A stretch of 64,000 nucleotides of DNA from Anticarsia gemmatalis (Eukaryota > Arthropoda > Insecta > Lepidoptera > Erebidae), in assembly GCF_050436995.1 (NCBI RefSeq), contig NC_134754.1:9913001-9977000 (forward strand), in the 5' to 3' direction. This document shows positions 1 to 12,500 of the stretch, piece by piece. Below the pieces are notes generated by a model. The model did not search any database, was not told the origin of the DNA, and was given only the letters and a program-made list of their open reading frames with translations. The translations under genes and the position numbers were made by a program. Positions within the stretch are counted from its first letter, which is position 1. Every line of letters begins with the position of its first letter.

Positions 1-387
1 TAACATATTGTAAAGTGTATTACTTTGTGTTCGAATCTCGAGATGAGCATATCTAGTCTGAGCTTGGATGTACTATCGAACCAACTGAATCATGACCCAT
101 TTTGCCGACAATTCGCTTGACACCGTCAAAACACTAAGAATTTCATCTTTATCGTCAAAGTTGCACTTAGGACATTTTAAACATGCATACGACTGTGTTA
201 TGATGTATTACGACTACAGATAATTTTAACCTTTGTTATTACAGTACGTAGATACGTTTTCGATGAATCACTCTTAATTTGAATCTAGAATGTAAATAGT
301 ATAAACTCTTTTCACTACGAAAAAACCTATTTGTGTCAAATATGACAAATATCAAATAGCACGTCATTTAGAAATCTGTGTAACGAT

Positions 388-840
388 TAGGGTAACCACT
401 ATAGTCATTGCCCATCATACAGTGATTGCCAATGTTAAGGAATAATACGTTTATTTTAATTTCTAAAGTATACAGTTCAAATTAATTGCGATATATGTCA
501 CTTTTAGAATATTGGTAACACTTTTAATTTATAGAACTCATGTCCGACGTTTGTGCGACAGGTGTGTAGTTCGAAAAGAAAAATAAGTTTGTTGCAATAT
601 TTGTTAAGGATAACACATTTGAATTAACAGTATTCACTAGTATTTCTTGTATTTAAGTGTTTTATATTGAATTAGTATAAAGTTATTGAAACAAACGACT
701 GATGTTCTTTTAGAAAGAATATTTAAGTTGCGTTTATAACAGAGTTTAAGTCAATGTTTTACTAAATAGGTAAAGATACTATTGACCAAAATTGTGTATC
801 AATTCCTTAACCGGGTAATAACTATGCTGGTTACCCTATA
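388..840. repeat. Inner inverted repeat nested in the 68-1151 element
   Basis: The stretch from about 389 (AGGGTAACCACTATAGTC) matches the reverse complement of about 812-838 (AGGGTAACCAGCATAGTT). After a gap, GTTAAGGAAT also matches on both sides (about 433-446 and 789-800). The arms are roughly 80 percent identical, so this is older than the outer pair. It makes the whole element a two-level foldback. Confidence 0.4.
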
Positions 841-895
841 TTATTTTAATTTTTATAGTTTCAATGACATTATTTCCTACAAAGTCCGAATAAAC

Positions 896-970
896 CATGT
901 CCTGAGTGGGTATCGAACCCACTCCTGACGCGTCCCAGTCGTAACATCAACCCACTACGCCACGGAGCCT
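896..970 (-). mobile_element. tRNA-headed SINE relic
   Basis: On the minus strand this reads like a tRNA-derived RNA polymerase III head: an A-box-like CCGTGGCGTAGTGGG near 968-954, then the B-box-like GGGTTCGATACCC near 922-910. The layout matches the head of the SINE at 40816-41022. The body and tail are not recognisable, so only the head survives. It is not a functional tRNA gene, because the acceptor and anticodon arms do not pair. Confidence 0.6.
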
Positions 971-1151
971 GTTGAAAACGGTAGCAAAGCATTATTGTAT
1001 TGACGCACAAAGATTTGTCGCAATAATGACAGATAACAAATTCATCACCAAGGAAACGTAGGTTCAAGCCAATTTCGACCTACGCGTATATAGACGTGTT
1101 TTAGAAAATGAGCACATGGTGGGTCATGATTCAGTTTGTTCGATAGTACAT

Positions 1152-2189
1152 ATGCCAGTACATATGTTTATCAGTTATTTAATTACCGTAGTACAAGTTC
1201 TGCTTAGTTTAGAACCAGATAACTAAGTGTGAGTGGTCCAATGCTTATTTATTTGTGCGAACCACTTTTGTATAGATTCCAACGTCTTTACGGAATTGTT
1301 CTTTTAAAAATCGGCGTGTAATGAAGGCACGGTAGCTGCTAATAGATCAGTGAGTTACTGAAGGCTCTAACTGAAGCCGAGTTCTCTAATTTCCATATAT
1401 TTCAAGAGGAACGTGCCTCGCATCTGAGAGTCGATAGCAACGGTTTTTCAAGGAGATACGACTTTCGTGGTTTTAAAGTATTAAATTGAACTTTTTGAAG
1501 TAAATTGGGATTGAATATGACCTATATTCGAAGGCTTGAAATTGTTCCAAAGGTTCTGTAAATTGACAAATCCTACCCATGTTGTAAATGCGAAAGTTTG
1601 TGAGGATGTTTGTTACTCTTTCATTAAAAAACTACAGAACGGATTTTAAATAAAATTTGATAAACAGATAGTTTATGACCTAGATTAACACATAGGATAC
1701 TTTTTACTGCGGGAAATTTTCTACAGCTACATAAGAATGTGATTCTGTGTAAATATGACTTAATATCAAATGAGAATACAGAAGTTGGACAATAATAAAC
1801 GTGAATAAGTTGAGAATTTCCCGCGAAATAATACAGTATGTTCGGTTCGTAGAAAATTCAAGCTTTAAACTTTGATAACAATGAGAAAAATGAGCGTTTT
1901 ACATTACGAGAAAGAAAGTTGTAGTTGGTTTTACGATTTCTATTATCACTTCTAGGTATTTTAAGAAAATGAACAAGATAAAGAGAAATACTGTCAACTT
2001 TGTACTATAGGTAAATAAGCACATTACTAATGCCTTCTACGATTTTCGTTAAAAAAAAACGTGCAAGGATCTAAACCAAGTATTTTTATGCGATGCTGCC
2101 TGACTCGTTCGTTTATAAAATGTTGTTTTGAAAAGCGCGGTAGGGCTTGCTTTAGCAGCATTATCCACACTCTGTACCGATAAGCGTTT
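1152..2189. other. AT-rich non-coding stretch
   Basis: Apart from the dispersed-repeat relic at 1581-1717, I see no open frame with coding character, no convincing splice pair and no structured repeat here. Confidence 0.5.
1581..1717 (+). repeat. Dispersed LINE-tail-like repeat, fragment
   Basis: It contains the chain AATGCGAAAGTTTGTG, TTTGTTACTCTTTCA, AACTACAGAACGGATTTT, AAATTTGATA and CATAGGATACTTTTTA, in that order. I know this chain from memory as a very common insect dispersed repeat, probably the 3' region of a non-LTR retrotransposon. The usual end, with AGCTAGT, is missing. Related fragments lie at 28062-28205 and 54360-54543. Confidence 0.5.
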
Positions 2190-2259
2190 GATATTTAAAA
2201 TGGCGCGAGGAAAATAGTTCTCGTGTAAACCGCTAGGGGCGCTGATCAGTTTTTGATAC
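2190..2259 (+). repeat. Short dispersed repeat, copy 1 of 3
   Basis: It shares TTTAAAAT, then AAAATAG about 15 bases on, then CCGCTAGGGGCGCTGATCAG and TTTTTGATAC with copies at 27691-27763 and 58981-59050. Spacing is kept at about 70 bp. The third copy adjoins a long hairpin and another dispersed segment, so this is probably the 3' end of a longer element. Confidence 0.5.
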
Positions 2260-3813
2260 AAAGTCGATAGCATCGGTTATTGAACAACAAACGTAAGTCT
2301 TTGTAATTTTAAACTATAGTATGTTATATCTATAAACAATTTCAAAGTATCACCAAAATTTCCCGTGGCGTCTAGCAAAGTCGGTTCGCCAGCAATTAAC
2401 TCCGTCGAGGTGGCTGTTTTAAATTTTAAATGAAGGACACAGTTCTGTGGTTTTACTCGTACTTACTTTTTAAAATTCGCGTGGGAAACCTCCTTGTACA
2501 TGATTACTAAGGTCGGAGCCTTTTGAACCCGTTTGTTTTGAATTTAGAACTCGGGTCATACTCAAAACCTTTTGCGAATTCGTTTATTTGTTTACGATGT
2601 TTGACTTTGTTAAGTAGAGTCAGAGAGTAGAAGTTATGCATCGCTTTATTTCCAAATGAGTAGACATCATAACTATACATACACAGTAATAAGTTCTTAA
2701 GGTATTACATAGAGCGATAGTTAAAGTATCAAACTTAAAATTTATTAGGTTACAAATTGTTGAGCCCAATTGAAATTTTGAACTTAGTTTTAAACAGGGT
2801 AGGAAGACGTGAATAACTCCTGAACATTCTTCAACTTCTTGAAGGGTTGTCTTGGCAACCCACCCGCATTGCCCGTGAAAGACTTGTCCCGCGTTACAGG
2901 AAGTAGTAAAATTAAATAATATTTTAGGTAATGTGGAGTAAATATAAAAGCTACGCATACACAACAAATAGACTTGTTATTTGAATTTAACGTCAATAAA
3001 CTTAACTACCAACAATGTCCTAGAAATGATTCGGCTCAATTTCTAGGTAAGAAAACACTTTCGATAGCACTTATACCAATACTCAGTCCTTCAATACAAA
3101 TATGTACCTACAATAAAAATAAAATAAAACCTTATTTATCCTTCACTCGAGGATTACATTATAAACATGTTTGACCCTCTTTCCTTAATTAAAAATAATG
3201 ACTAAACGAAATGATACGGCCACTTACCATAGTGTACAGACTTTTACAAGTGCATGTCAGACGCTCCTTTCCATACAAATGTGGTCACTTATGATGTATT
3301 CAGGCTGACCCATTAGGAGAAATTTACTTTCGTCCGCTCGCCTCCTAACATGACAATAGCCTGCATCGAAGAAATTAGGTCATTGCTATGATTCTGTATC
3401 GTAGTGTTACTCATCACACGGAATTATTTATGGCTGATTCATTTTATATCCGTGCCTCTTGAAAAATATAAAAAATATGTAAATTTTACAAATGTACTGT
3501 TATTTTTTTAATGTTGTCGTCCCTGACAATAGGTTTTGATTGACACGCAAATTAACACAGGAAAAACAAAAAATGTAATCTCAAGTTGTATAAGATAATA
3601 TAGTTTGGAACTAATGACTACATTACATGTGTGGACCGTTGTAACTGGACCAGTGTGAAAGTTCAACGACCTGTCACGCAATTAACAGTTAAACATCTTA
3701 AAAAATTAATGATTTCACTAAGTTCTCGTCCCGATTGCAACTAAATCGCCTTATTCGGCTAACGAACAATTTTCGTCTGCCTTCAAACTCATTATGTGCG
3801 ACATTATGCGGTC
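2260..3813. other. AT-rich non-coding stretch
   Basis: Minus-strand open frames here (for example 2620-2967) have no recognisable motif and are within chance length. A short GC patch near 2845-2895 has no assignable identity. Confidence 0.5.
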
Positions 3814-4268
3814 AGTGACGTTTCTTTGAATCAACGAGTACACTTGCGGTACGAAGGTGGTTTGTATAAGAAAGATTGCGCGGCAAACCTCGAGTTGAGT
3901 CTGGATTGTCTGGGAGCTAACACAGATACGCCACCGTGATAAATCGGTCTCTGTCTCGGGGGAGGCGAGAGAATAACCGAAAGTAGAGTGATAGCCGGAG
4001 GGGGCACTGGCGCAGCCTGACGCCGCTCTCGCAGTGTGTTGCCGCCTTTACTAGCCGCAGCCCGTGTGCGCGACCACTGCGCGACCCACGCTCGCTCGTA
4101 CTCGCCGAACGCATGACATTCGACGCCTTCGCCATCAATTAAAATTATATCGGACATTAAAAAATATAATTAACAATTATTTTATTCGTGATTTATGTTC
4201 GAAAGTTGAAAATGCTCTAATGAACTCGTAGCATTCAAGTTTTTTTGCGACAGCTCGAGATTTTACCG
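3814..4268 (+). promoter_or_regulatory. CpG-rich block ending at a strong splice donor: candidate promoter and non-coding first exon
   Basis: From about 3930 to 4130 the DNA is sharply richer in G+C and CpG than its surroundings. A TCAGT initiator-like motif sits at 3812-3816. The block ends at CCG|GTAAGTTTG (donor GT at 4269-4270), a near-consensus 5' splice site, followed by AT-rich intron-like DNA. The plus strand has no long open frame (an ATG at about 4111 gives 9 codons), so an exon here would be 5' UTR. The minus strand has a 108-codon frame (3831-4157) of CpG-rich codons; several frames are open at once, as usual in GC-rich DNA, so I do not call it a gene. The initiator position is a guess. 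Confidence 0.3.
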
Positions 4269-5940
4269 GTAAGTTTGAATTTTAAGTATTATTTAGTTTT
4301 AATTTTATTAACTATATTTTTATTGATGAACCGTAAAAAAATCGGATTTTGTTATATTTAATTTTAACTCTTTAAATAGGTAACACAACTTTTTTGCTTT
4401 TTATTTCAATTAATATAAAAATGAATAAATAAATTGTAAATCTACATGAAAACATTAATAGCAATTAAAAAATATTGTATAAATCCATGTGTATTGAAAA
4501 AAAAAAAAATTAATTGATTGAAACTAAAAAGTTTTTTTTTTATTTATTTTCACGACACACATATAATATTTATAAAAGCAGTCTGGTAGTGGCCAGTCGT
4601 ATTTTGACCATTGAAATATCACGTAAAGCTATTAAAAAATAATCGCGATTTGAAATTAGAAGCTTCAAAAACAACAAAAGTTTTAAAAACATACGTCGTG
4701 TAAAGTTTAGTTTACACGTACCGAAAGGATAGACATTTTAAAAGTTTCCTACGTTTTATTGACAAAGTTGTGTTATTACTTTGGGAATGTTATGAACGGA
4801 GCATTGCGGTGGTAATAGAGGAAAGACTCAGTTGTAATTAAGGTTCTAATTAAGAGGCTTAAGTTGGATCGTAGTGTTCCTTTTAAATATAACAAGCTCT
4901 GGTCCAATTTCAAGCGAGATGAAACCATTAAAGTATAATTGGGAGTTAACAGAGAATTTATATCGTTTGAATTAGGTAATTTCTACTAAAAGTAATGGTG
5001 TGATATAAGTATATAACTCTCCTTAAATGTGTAGCTGAAGATTGATAATAATAAAGATTTTTATGGCGTGAGTAATATGTTTTTATGCCTGTTCATATTT
5101 CATTTTTGTGCAAAATTAAGACCTTCTTTAATAGGTAACGCGATAGATAGACGACTTCTTCGTAATGTATCGCCATTTGTTAACATAATAATATATTTCA
5201 ACCAACTATCGTATTTTTTATATGCTTTTATAAATTTCTTATTTGATAATAATCGACAGCGTAATTTTAGTTTTTCATTAATAAATATATAGTTTATAAT
5301 ACTTATATAAATACTTTTCTTAAAGCACCGTGCTAGGAATCTCGTTCGTTCTAGTCACCCGATTACTATAAAGATGTTATCTTAGAAAACCTGACAAACG
5401 TTCGTGTATTATTTTTCAAAGCGGGACAAAGTTGCACCGCCGCGGTGCCGCATTACAATGTCACGAACCGAGGTCGTGAGTACTAGGTTTTATATCTGGA
5501 ACGGAACTTTGATATAGTTTTTTTCTAAGACCTGCAGGGACGTAAGTTTCTCGGTAAAACTATGGCCAGTCCCTTGTGGGTTGAAGAAATATTAACTGGC
5601 AACTACCGCTTTTGTGGCAGGTTGAAGGGTTCGTGTTGTTTTTTGTTCTAGGCCAGTTTATTATAATAATATAATATTAAACATTTGTAACTGCTATACA
5701 ATAAAGTAATATATGAGTATTTCTTTTGGCTTTATTTAATATTAATAAGATTCGCAAAGTGATATTTGCAGATGAATTAAATACAATTAGTTCATGATCT
5801 CTTCATAATATTTTTTAGTATTCGAATGAAGTAGAGAACTTTGTATGTATTAGACGAAAAACAGATCTGTACCTTTTTAGGTCAACTAAACATAAAACTT
5901 CTGAAGCAGGAAACTTTAGACATACTGTGTGACATTATTG
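4269..5940. other. AT-rich stretch, possibly intronic
   Basis: There are A/T runs near 4499-4545 and a small CpG patch at 5437-5480 (GCACCGCCGCGGTGCCGC), a short imperfect palindrome. No coding signal is seen. Confidence 0.5.
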
Positions 5941-6032
5941 GTTCCTAGAATTGGCTAGGAACAACAGACTGACTGTCACGCAAATATTGGTTCTGCGTGG
6001 TAATCGAACCCTCGACAGTCAGTACCTACGTT
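5941..6032 (-). mobile_element. Degenerate tRNA-SINE relic with adjacent 8-bp hairpin
   Basis: On the minus strand GAGGGTTCGATTACCACGC (about 6014-5996) is a B-box followed by GCAGAACCAATATTTGCGTG. This parallels the post-B-box body of the SINE at 40816-41022. No A-box is visible. At 5941-5962, GTTCCTAG and CTAGGAAC form a perfect stem around AATTGG. Confidence 0.45.
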
Positions 6033-7441
6033 GACAGCGAATAGAGACTACTTTGATCTAGTTTTAATTGGCATTCAATAGTTAAAGCTCTATCTATTAT
6101 TTAATTTCGAAAAAGATTACACTTTTAATGGAAATACAGGTGTGATCTTTTAACTTATGGTACTAACATTGTTAATGGCGAAATGTGGGTGTATTTCTTA
6201 CATCTCGATCTACACCTCTGACAACTAACACAATAGTATGTACTGATAACTGATATTTAATTAAAACGCGGTACTATCATTAAATAATTATCCAGTAAGA
6301 ATAACTATTTGACTACATGTTATATGGATACTGGATAGCCAATATTATTAAAATCCAAACAAATATTTCTTATATTTTCTATAAATATGATGAGAGTTAA
6401 TAACACGTTGGTACTCGATTTCCATTTAAAAGCAAAACTAGCAGTAAGATGAAGTTCTAATGGCCGGAAATTAAAGTTGATCTTTAATTAGTTTTCCATC
6501 ACAGTTTTAATACGATCATTAATCTGTTAGTTTAATTAATACGTAAGGCTGTCTAGGTAGGCTTAGGATATCAGTTAAGTACTTTGAGAAATAATTTTCT
6601 TTTTATCATACATAATTAAATACATATAATCACGGCTTTTTCTCGTTGTGTTGTGCCGGCAACTAAAAACATTACTTGCTTATCTTCATTAGAATTATAA
6701 ATAATACAAATTCAAACATTTTTTAAAGCTTTAAAAGGTGGGTAAGTACGTATTTATCCAGGTATCAGTTTCGGATTTCAGGAGCATAATTTATTTGACT
6801 GAAGTCCATTACAAGATAGTAATTATATCTAATCTAAGAAGATATTTTAATTTGAAAAATTATAAATGTTATTCAAAGAAAGGCTTTCATTTTATCAGCA
6901 ATAGAATATTTGATATGGACATAAATAGGCTTTGTGATATATTTAAGAAGGCTCTGTTTTTATACCTCTTCGGTAGTGACAACACTGAATAACTAACTAA
7001 CTAACGTAGTAGCGCGCTTCCTTTCTTTTATATTCTTAATGTTTTTTTTTTATATATTTGTTTCTTTTTCGTCAATGTGTATATATAGTTTTAATTTTAA
7101 TAATTTAATGTAAATATTTTGTTTTATAAGTTTGGTCATAGAATTATATATGGACTTTCAAAAATCTAAAAAAAAAAAAAAAAAAAAAAAACATAGAAAA
7201 TAGAAAAACTAACTAACTGAAAACATAATCAGTGTTTTGACAAAGATCTTTTTTCTTACATTTCAGCTTTTACGATTATGAAATTCATTTTACAAATAAA
7301 TAATTCAAGTTTAGCCTTTTTATAAAAAAGAATGTTGTTATTAAGCTGTCTCTTTTTTTCTTAAAAAAAAATATTATACCCATCGTAGATAATTTTTCGT
7401 CAGGTAGGGCTTTCATTAAATTTTTCAAGAATATTTGTAAG
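6033..7441. other. AT-rich stretch with an A24 run
   Basis: It holds an uninterrupted run of 24 A at 7168-7191 and short ACTA repeats at about 6990-7003 and 7209-7218. Open frames are low-complexity chance frames. The A run may be a retroposon tail, but no body is visible upstream. Confidence 0.5.
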
Positions 7442-7700
7442 CAGCAGTGATAGCCGAGTGGGATAAGTTGACACCTCCCACGCAAGTGGTCGCAGGTTCG
7501 AACCCGAGGCAACACACCAATGACTTTTAGAAGTTATGTGTGTATTAGAAATAATTATCACATGCTCCAACGGTGAAGGAAAACATCGTGAGGAAACCTT
7601 GCATGCCTAAAATACATTTATTGAGGGCATGTAAAGTCCCCAACCCGCACTTGGCCAGCGTGGTGGACTCGAGGCCTAACCCCTCCCTCATTACGGGTTA
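7442..7700 (+). mobile_element. tRNA-headed SINE, nearly full length (family 1)
   Basis: The head shows an A-box (TAGCCGAGTGGGATAAG, from 7451) and a B-box (GGTTCGAACCC, 7495-7505). The body carries AAGGAAAACATCGTGAGG and CCAGCGTGGTGGACT, which I recognise as a common lepidopteran SINE body. It runs into a (TTTA)n tract at about 7708-7727. It is the best copy of this family here; partial copies lie at 17708-17830 (head), 48901-49025 (tail) and 18560-18605 (end). Pol III-type promoter boxes are visible, but whether it is active is unknown. Confidence 0.8.
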
Positions 7701-7707
7701 AATTTAT

Positions 7708-7727
7708 TTTTATTTATTTATTTATTT
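7708..7727. repeat. (TTTA)n microsatellite
   Basis: Five units of TTTA/ATTT follow directly on the SINE at 7442-7700 and probably derive from its tail. Confidence 0.7.
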
Positions 7728-9517
7728 GTAAGTAAATCTTATTTGTATTTGATATTTGTAAGATTTACATTATGGTAAAGAAGTTAAGATATAAACTTAC
7801 AATTTGTATATTAAGTTCAATTTCCATATTAAACAAATATAAAAATGTACTACCAAATATGCCTAATATTGGTTTCTAAAACTCTACTTGTTTGTAAAAG
7901 TCCCAGAAACTCAGATCTAAAGATAAGACTAGTTCTTATTGAAGGTTCTTAAAAAAATAACAATAAATAAAGCTTCGTGTTTATTTGAAGTGGTTTGTTG
8001 TTAAACAAGGGCCTTCTCGATCTGTCGTCCATTATAGAGTCACGAAGTTTAGTCGTGACGGTGGTGGTTTAAAACTTTACGTTTTTAGCTCACTAACATA
8101 GTTCTGGACGACCTGTTTGTTGTTGCTTGGTATTGTGAGTAGTTGATTCTGGAACCTTCTTTATCAGTCGCGGAAAGAGGTTTTAAGGATGGATGATTAT
8201 GATTAGGATTATAAGTAGGTACTTGTATAAGTGCTATTATTGAAGATTCACGTTTATCATAATATCTTTGTTTTAAATATTTTATGGTATTACGTTTTAT
8301 TTCTATATGAAAAGGTTGAGCTTTGTATATACAATTTCCTGATTGCGTTTTCTACATTTATTTTACTTGTAAACAATTTTTATGCGTTATATATCAATAT
8401 TTAATCTTAATAACAAACCTAGCTTATACTAATTTTATTGTAGAATTATAACACGAAAAAATATGCTTTTAATGTCGAATGAAATTGACGTATAAGAACC
8501 AACATAACTAAAAGCTTCACCTATACTGCAAATTTAATACTCATAATAATACTTCAAGCTGAAAGTAAATCTCTAGTTTAGGTACCCTTACAAACTAATC
8601 ACTTCGCAACCCAGCTCAGTCATTAAGACCGAACTAAAATCATTTGAATATTAAACTCTTACGTAATAAGGTCGAATATCCAGTGTCCTTAAACGGTCAC
8701 AACTCTCAAGTAAGCCTGGGTTTAGGTTTCAGTTGGTCTAGTATAAACCTTTGTATGTTTTACAGCTTATAACTAACTTCACTTCTCTTCTCCGTTGGGG
8801 AATGTATAGCGCTGTGGGTAGGTCAGTGGTTAGGAATTTGTAGACCTAAGAAGTGACATGATCGCTTTTATGGAGTGTTATAATAATCTATTATGACCCT
8901 ACTAATATAACAATGTTTGTGTTTTTTTAATTAATAAATATAATTTTCTAGTTTGGTGTTCATTAAGATAAATAATACTAAAGGAACGTTTATGATTCCT
9001 TAAAGAATTACGTAATAATTATTTTCGTCACCTTGTGCGTTCCGCTACCACACAAAAAATATTCTTATTTAATGCTTCAGTTAACTTTTATAACAAACAT
9101 AACATGTTTTCTCATCTCAAAATCCTTATAAATAACATAAACATCGCTACCTCTCTCTTCAAAGGTTACGGATGTTAATGCGTCCACATCTCACTAACTA
9201 CGTTAGCTTCCGTTTGACCCTTTTACTGGTTGATTGAATTTCCAACCAATTTCGATGTTCGATGAAAGTTAAAACTTTACTAACCAATGTCCTTTAGTTT
9301 CACGTACAAAATTACGTATATTTTCACCTTAAGGTTGATGCAAAGGGTTTTTTTTTTATATTTCACGCCTGTAGCCTTATGTCTTTTCCACCTCTGTCTG
9401 TCTGTTCCGTATATCAACAAGAACAGACATGCAGTAAGTGCAGAAGTTGAACAATATACCTACCGTGTTTCGTCTTTTGTATTTTTTAGCTCGAGACTTT
9501 ATGATGAGATACAATGC
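7728..9517. other. AT-rich non-coding stretch
   Basis: Nothing beyond short chance frames. A small stem GTCACGA/TCGTGAC lies at about 8039-8059. Confidence 0.5.
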
Positions 9518-9579
9518 TAGATTAAATAATCTACCTTATACTACACATTCCCGTGATATAAAGTAGATTATTTAATCTA
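9518..9579. repeat. 62-nt near-perfect hairpin
   Basis: The left arm TAGATTAAATAATCTACCTTA (given here as 20 + 1: TAGATTAAATAATCTACCTT, A) pairs with 9559-9579 with one mismatch in 21, and weaker pairing continues inward to a small loop around CATTCC. Size and pairing fit a pre-miRNA-like hairpin or a tiny MITE. Each arm is also self-complementary (TAGATT/AATCTA), which favours the MITE reading. Confidence 0.6.
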
Positions 9580-12500
9580 ACATTTGTTTTAATAAGTAAA
9601 AGTACAACCTCATTTCATCAGGTTTACCAAGAAATAAAGCTATTTTTCAACAGTGTCCCAGTTGTCATAAATAGAAAATAGATAAACACCCATAGCCGCA
9701 GGCTAGTCCACAATTTATACCACGATACTAATATCACGTCGATTGCTACCGTTATATCAAGATTTATGTTCAATATCGGATCCCAAATGTTAAATACCAA
9801 CTTTATTCCGTTGTTCAGCCAAAGTTCAAAGTATGTTGGGTAAGCCGGGATTACAAGTTAGCCCTGTCAAACGTCTGTTCGGAAATTTACTTAAAAGATA
9901 TCGGCATTATTCCTTGTTTCGTTAAACTTATTTAAAAGCCAATGGTGTCAGTTATATTGCTACTTGTGATACCAGAACGCGTAATCCTTTGATAAAAGAA
10001 CAAGCTTTCTTCCAACTGTCAAATTAGGGTCCTAACAAAATTGAGGGAAAGTTATATTTTTATCTTCCTAATTGTCTTTCTGTAAAATATGTCAGACAAC
10101 ATTTTGACAGCAGATTTTTCAAGATTTTTTACGCCCTTCAAAATTGTATTTTTCTTGAAGGGATTCTTATTAGGTTTTCAGTATTCAAAAGGTCATAATT
10201 CAGAGCAGTGACAGCTTTATTTGGAGGCAACAAAAAGAAATATTTTTCATTCGTTAATTAGCCTTTGGGACTCGAGTGTCCTCTTATTTCAACCAACAGT
10301 CGACGAATAACAATTGTAGTTATTTTTGCTACGGTTAAAATTGTATATTTTCAAATATAAAACCACCACGATTCCATACAAGGGATAAATCGAATCCCGA
10401 TAGCAGAGCAATATGTATCGTATTTCAGAGCAAAATAAATGATAGCAATCGCATAAAAATATATGGTTTTTATACTTTGCGTTGGCAGAGCGTGAGTGCA
10501 AAGCCTTAAATTCCCGCGTATGGAACTTTACTCTCGGGCATGATCTCAAAATCTCAGAGTTTAAGCGTGTCTTCCAAAGCTCATGTTTAAGAAACTCTAC
10601 AATAAGATCTCTTTGTTTGTTTCACACTTTATAAAAGTATCCGATTGAGTTTCCCAGTATCTGTGCGATGCAGGAGTGTGTTCCTCGTACAAGTTTGGTG
10701 TTTGTACACAAAAGTGTTGAGTATAAAATGGTAATGTTCGTTCTAGTTTTATTTTAAAACGAGCAGCGTAATGTAGGAAGTAGGTTCTTAAACGACTTAG
10801 CGTTGGGTTCTTAGGAATTAGAGTTGGTAGCGTCTTTTTGCTTCAAAGTAAACAAAAAAAATAGCTAGAAGGGAAATGTTTTACTATCCCGAATGGTTGA
10901 AAACTAAAATGCTAAATAATCAAGATTAAAAGAGAGCTTTTGAAAACTAAGATAGGATAGATACTTTTTGATTTCTAAAGCCAAAGCAATCAGTAAAACC
11001 AATATGTCATCCAACAAACGTTCCTAAACAATTCAAAACAAAAAGCCAGCGCAACACTCATATTTCGATCACCCGCTTCGTTTTTACGAGTCAACCTTCA
11101 ATCCTATACACAATGGAAATGCGTTGGTAATAAAGCTCTCTCGTAAAACTCCACATGTCCTGCTACCATTACCGGCGGAAAGTGAAAGATGCATTCTTAC
11201 CACGGCACTTAAAAATGAAAGGATCTGTTTAAAAGATTCGTAAAAACGGGATATTTTTTTATTTATTGACTGTATAGTGGATTAAGACAAAATTGAGATC
11301 AAATATTGATTTATATTACTGTCAAAGATACAGTTAATTAATTTCAAGTTTTTTTTTGTTATTAATAGTGTTGATCTATTGCTCTCTATGCGCTATGGCG
11401 TCATTGAAGCTAAGATGAGTTATTTACGAGGAATTACTATCAAACTGCTGAATTTAAACTGTAAGTTTAGAAATGTTGTGCCTTAGAAAATAAGTTCACG
11501 AAGTATAAAGTAAGTCATGCGCCAATGAAAAAGTAAACTACCATTTTATAGAAGCTTAATTTTGGGACACCTCAGTCCCTTATCGACACACGCTAAAAAA
11601 GTGCCTTTTAGTTAAGAATATATGTTAAGGCCTAAAGATATATCAGTTTTTATTTTTAAGCTATTAAATTACTGGGTCAGTCGTCGTGTTATATTTAATC
11701 CGGGATAGTGTTCTGAGTGTGTCAATTAGTGAGAATGTTCAATGCAGGTTATATTTCGGCTAGAGCTAATACTATTGTTCTTAATTATTCACATTATCTT
11801 TAATGGCGGCGGCTGTTTGACGTGTCAAAAGTTCAGTGACCTTCCATTTAAAACAATTTTGTTATTTAAGCTGTCTTGATTAATTAAGTGAAAATATAAA
11901 GTTATTTATTTTGTATTTCGGGATAGTTTAGTATTAAAACTCTTTGGTATTTATATGATACGATATTAGAAATAAGATCAAAGATATTTAAATTCCTAAG
12001 ATACTGCTTTTGTAAACTTTTAATAACATGTACACGATTATGATATATTTAAGCAAAAAATGTCCCTTTAAAATCCTTACACTCTGCGATTCTCTAAAAA
12101 TATTCAGCTCACGATATTTCTGAAAGTAAAAAAGCCGTCCATTAGTTTGCTGACCACGGCCGGTGCCAACACTGTTCGCTCATTACTTAAACATGCTCAT
12201 AACTAGTAGAGCAAGTTCTCGTGTTAGATGCATCTATATTGACCTAGGTTATGGTGTATTTATAGGTGAGACGGGTATATTATGAATGTTATTAATGATT
12301 TTATGGTGGCTTTAAGCTTTATTCTGACCATTTTCTTTTAACTGTGGCTACAGGTGTTATTTTAGGTTTTGATTTTCTGACTATCGTGTGTATGTGTTGC
12401 GAAAATTATTCGATAGAGTATGTAATAGCAAAGGGATAAAGTAAACTGATTGAATTTAAAAAATTACAGTCATTAAAATTTAAAAAACAAAATATGCTAG

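Larger units (their letters stand above)
68..1151. mobile_element. Non-autonomous element with 30-bp terminal inverted repeats
   Basis: Positions 70-99 (starting GTACTATCGAACC, ending CATGACCCA) are the reverse complement of 1120-1149 with one mismatch in 30. The flanking AT on each side also pairs, giving 68-99 and 1120-1151. The pair encloses about 1.08 kb with no coding capacity and a SINE relic at 896-970, so it looks like a MITE-type element that was later invaded. If the ends are read as CTATCGAAC, each is flanked by TA, which would fit a TA-inserting superfamily, but the boundary is ambiguous. I do not recognise the family. Confidence 0.6.

Noticed and set aside
896..970. Possible tRNA gene
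   Set aside because: A- and B-box-like words are present, but acceptor and anticodon arms do not pair; it is a SINE head. The same applies at 7442, 17708 and 41022.
3831..4157. 108-codon minus-strand frame in the CpG-rich block
   Set aside because: Overlapping frames are open in the same block because GC-rich DNA has few stops; composition (R, A, P, S-rich) follows from the bases. A promoter or 5' UTR reading fits better.
11369..11460. Possible 92-nt exon
   Set aside because: The acceptor is only a T-run, the donor is ordinary, and 30 open codons happen by chance about one time in ten.
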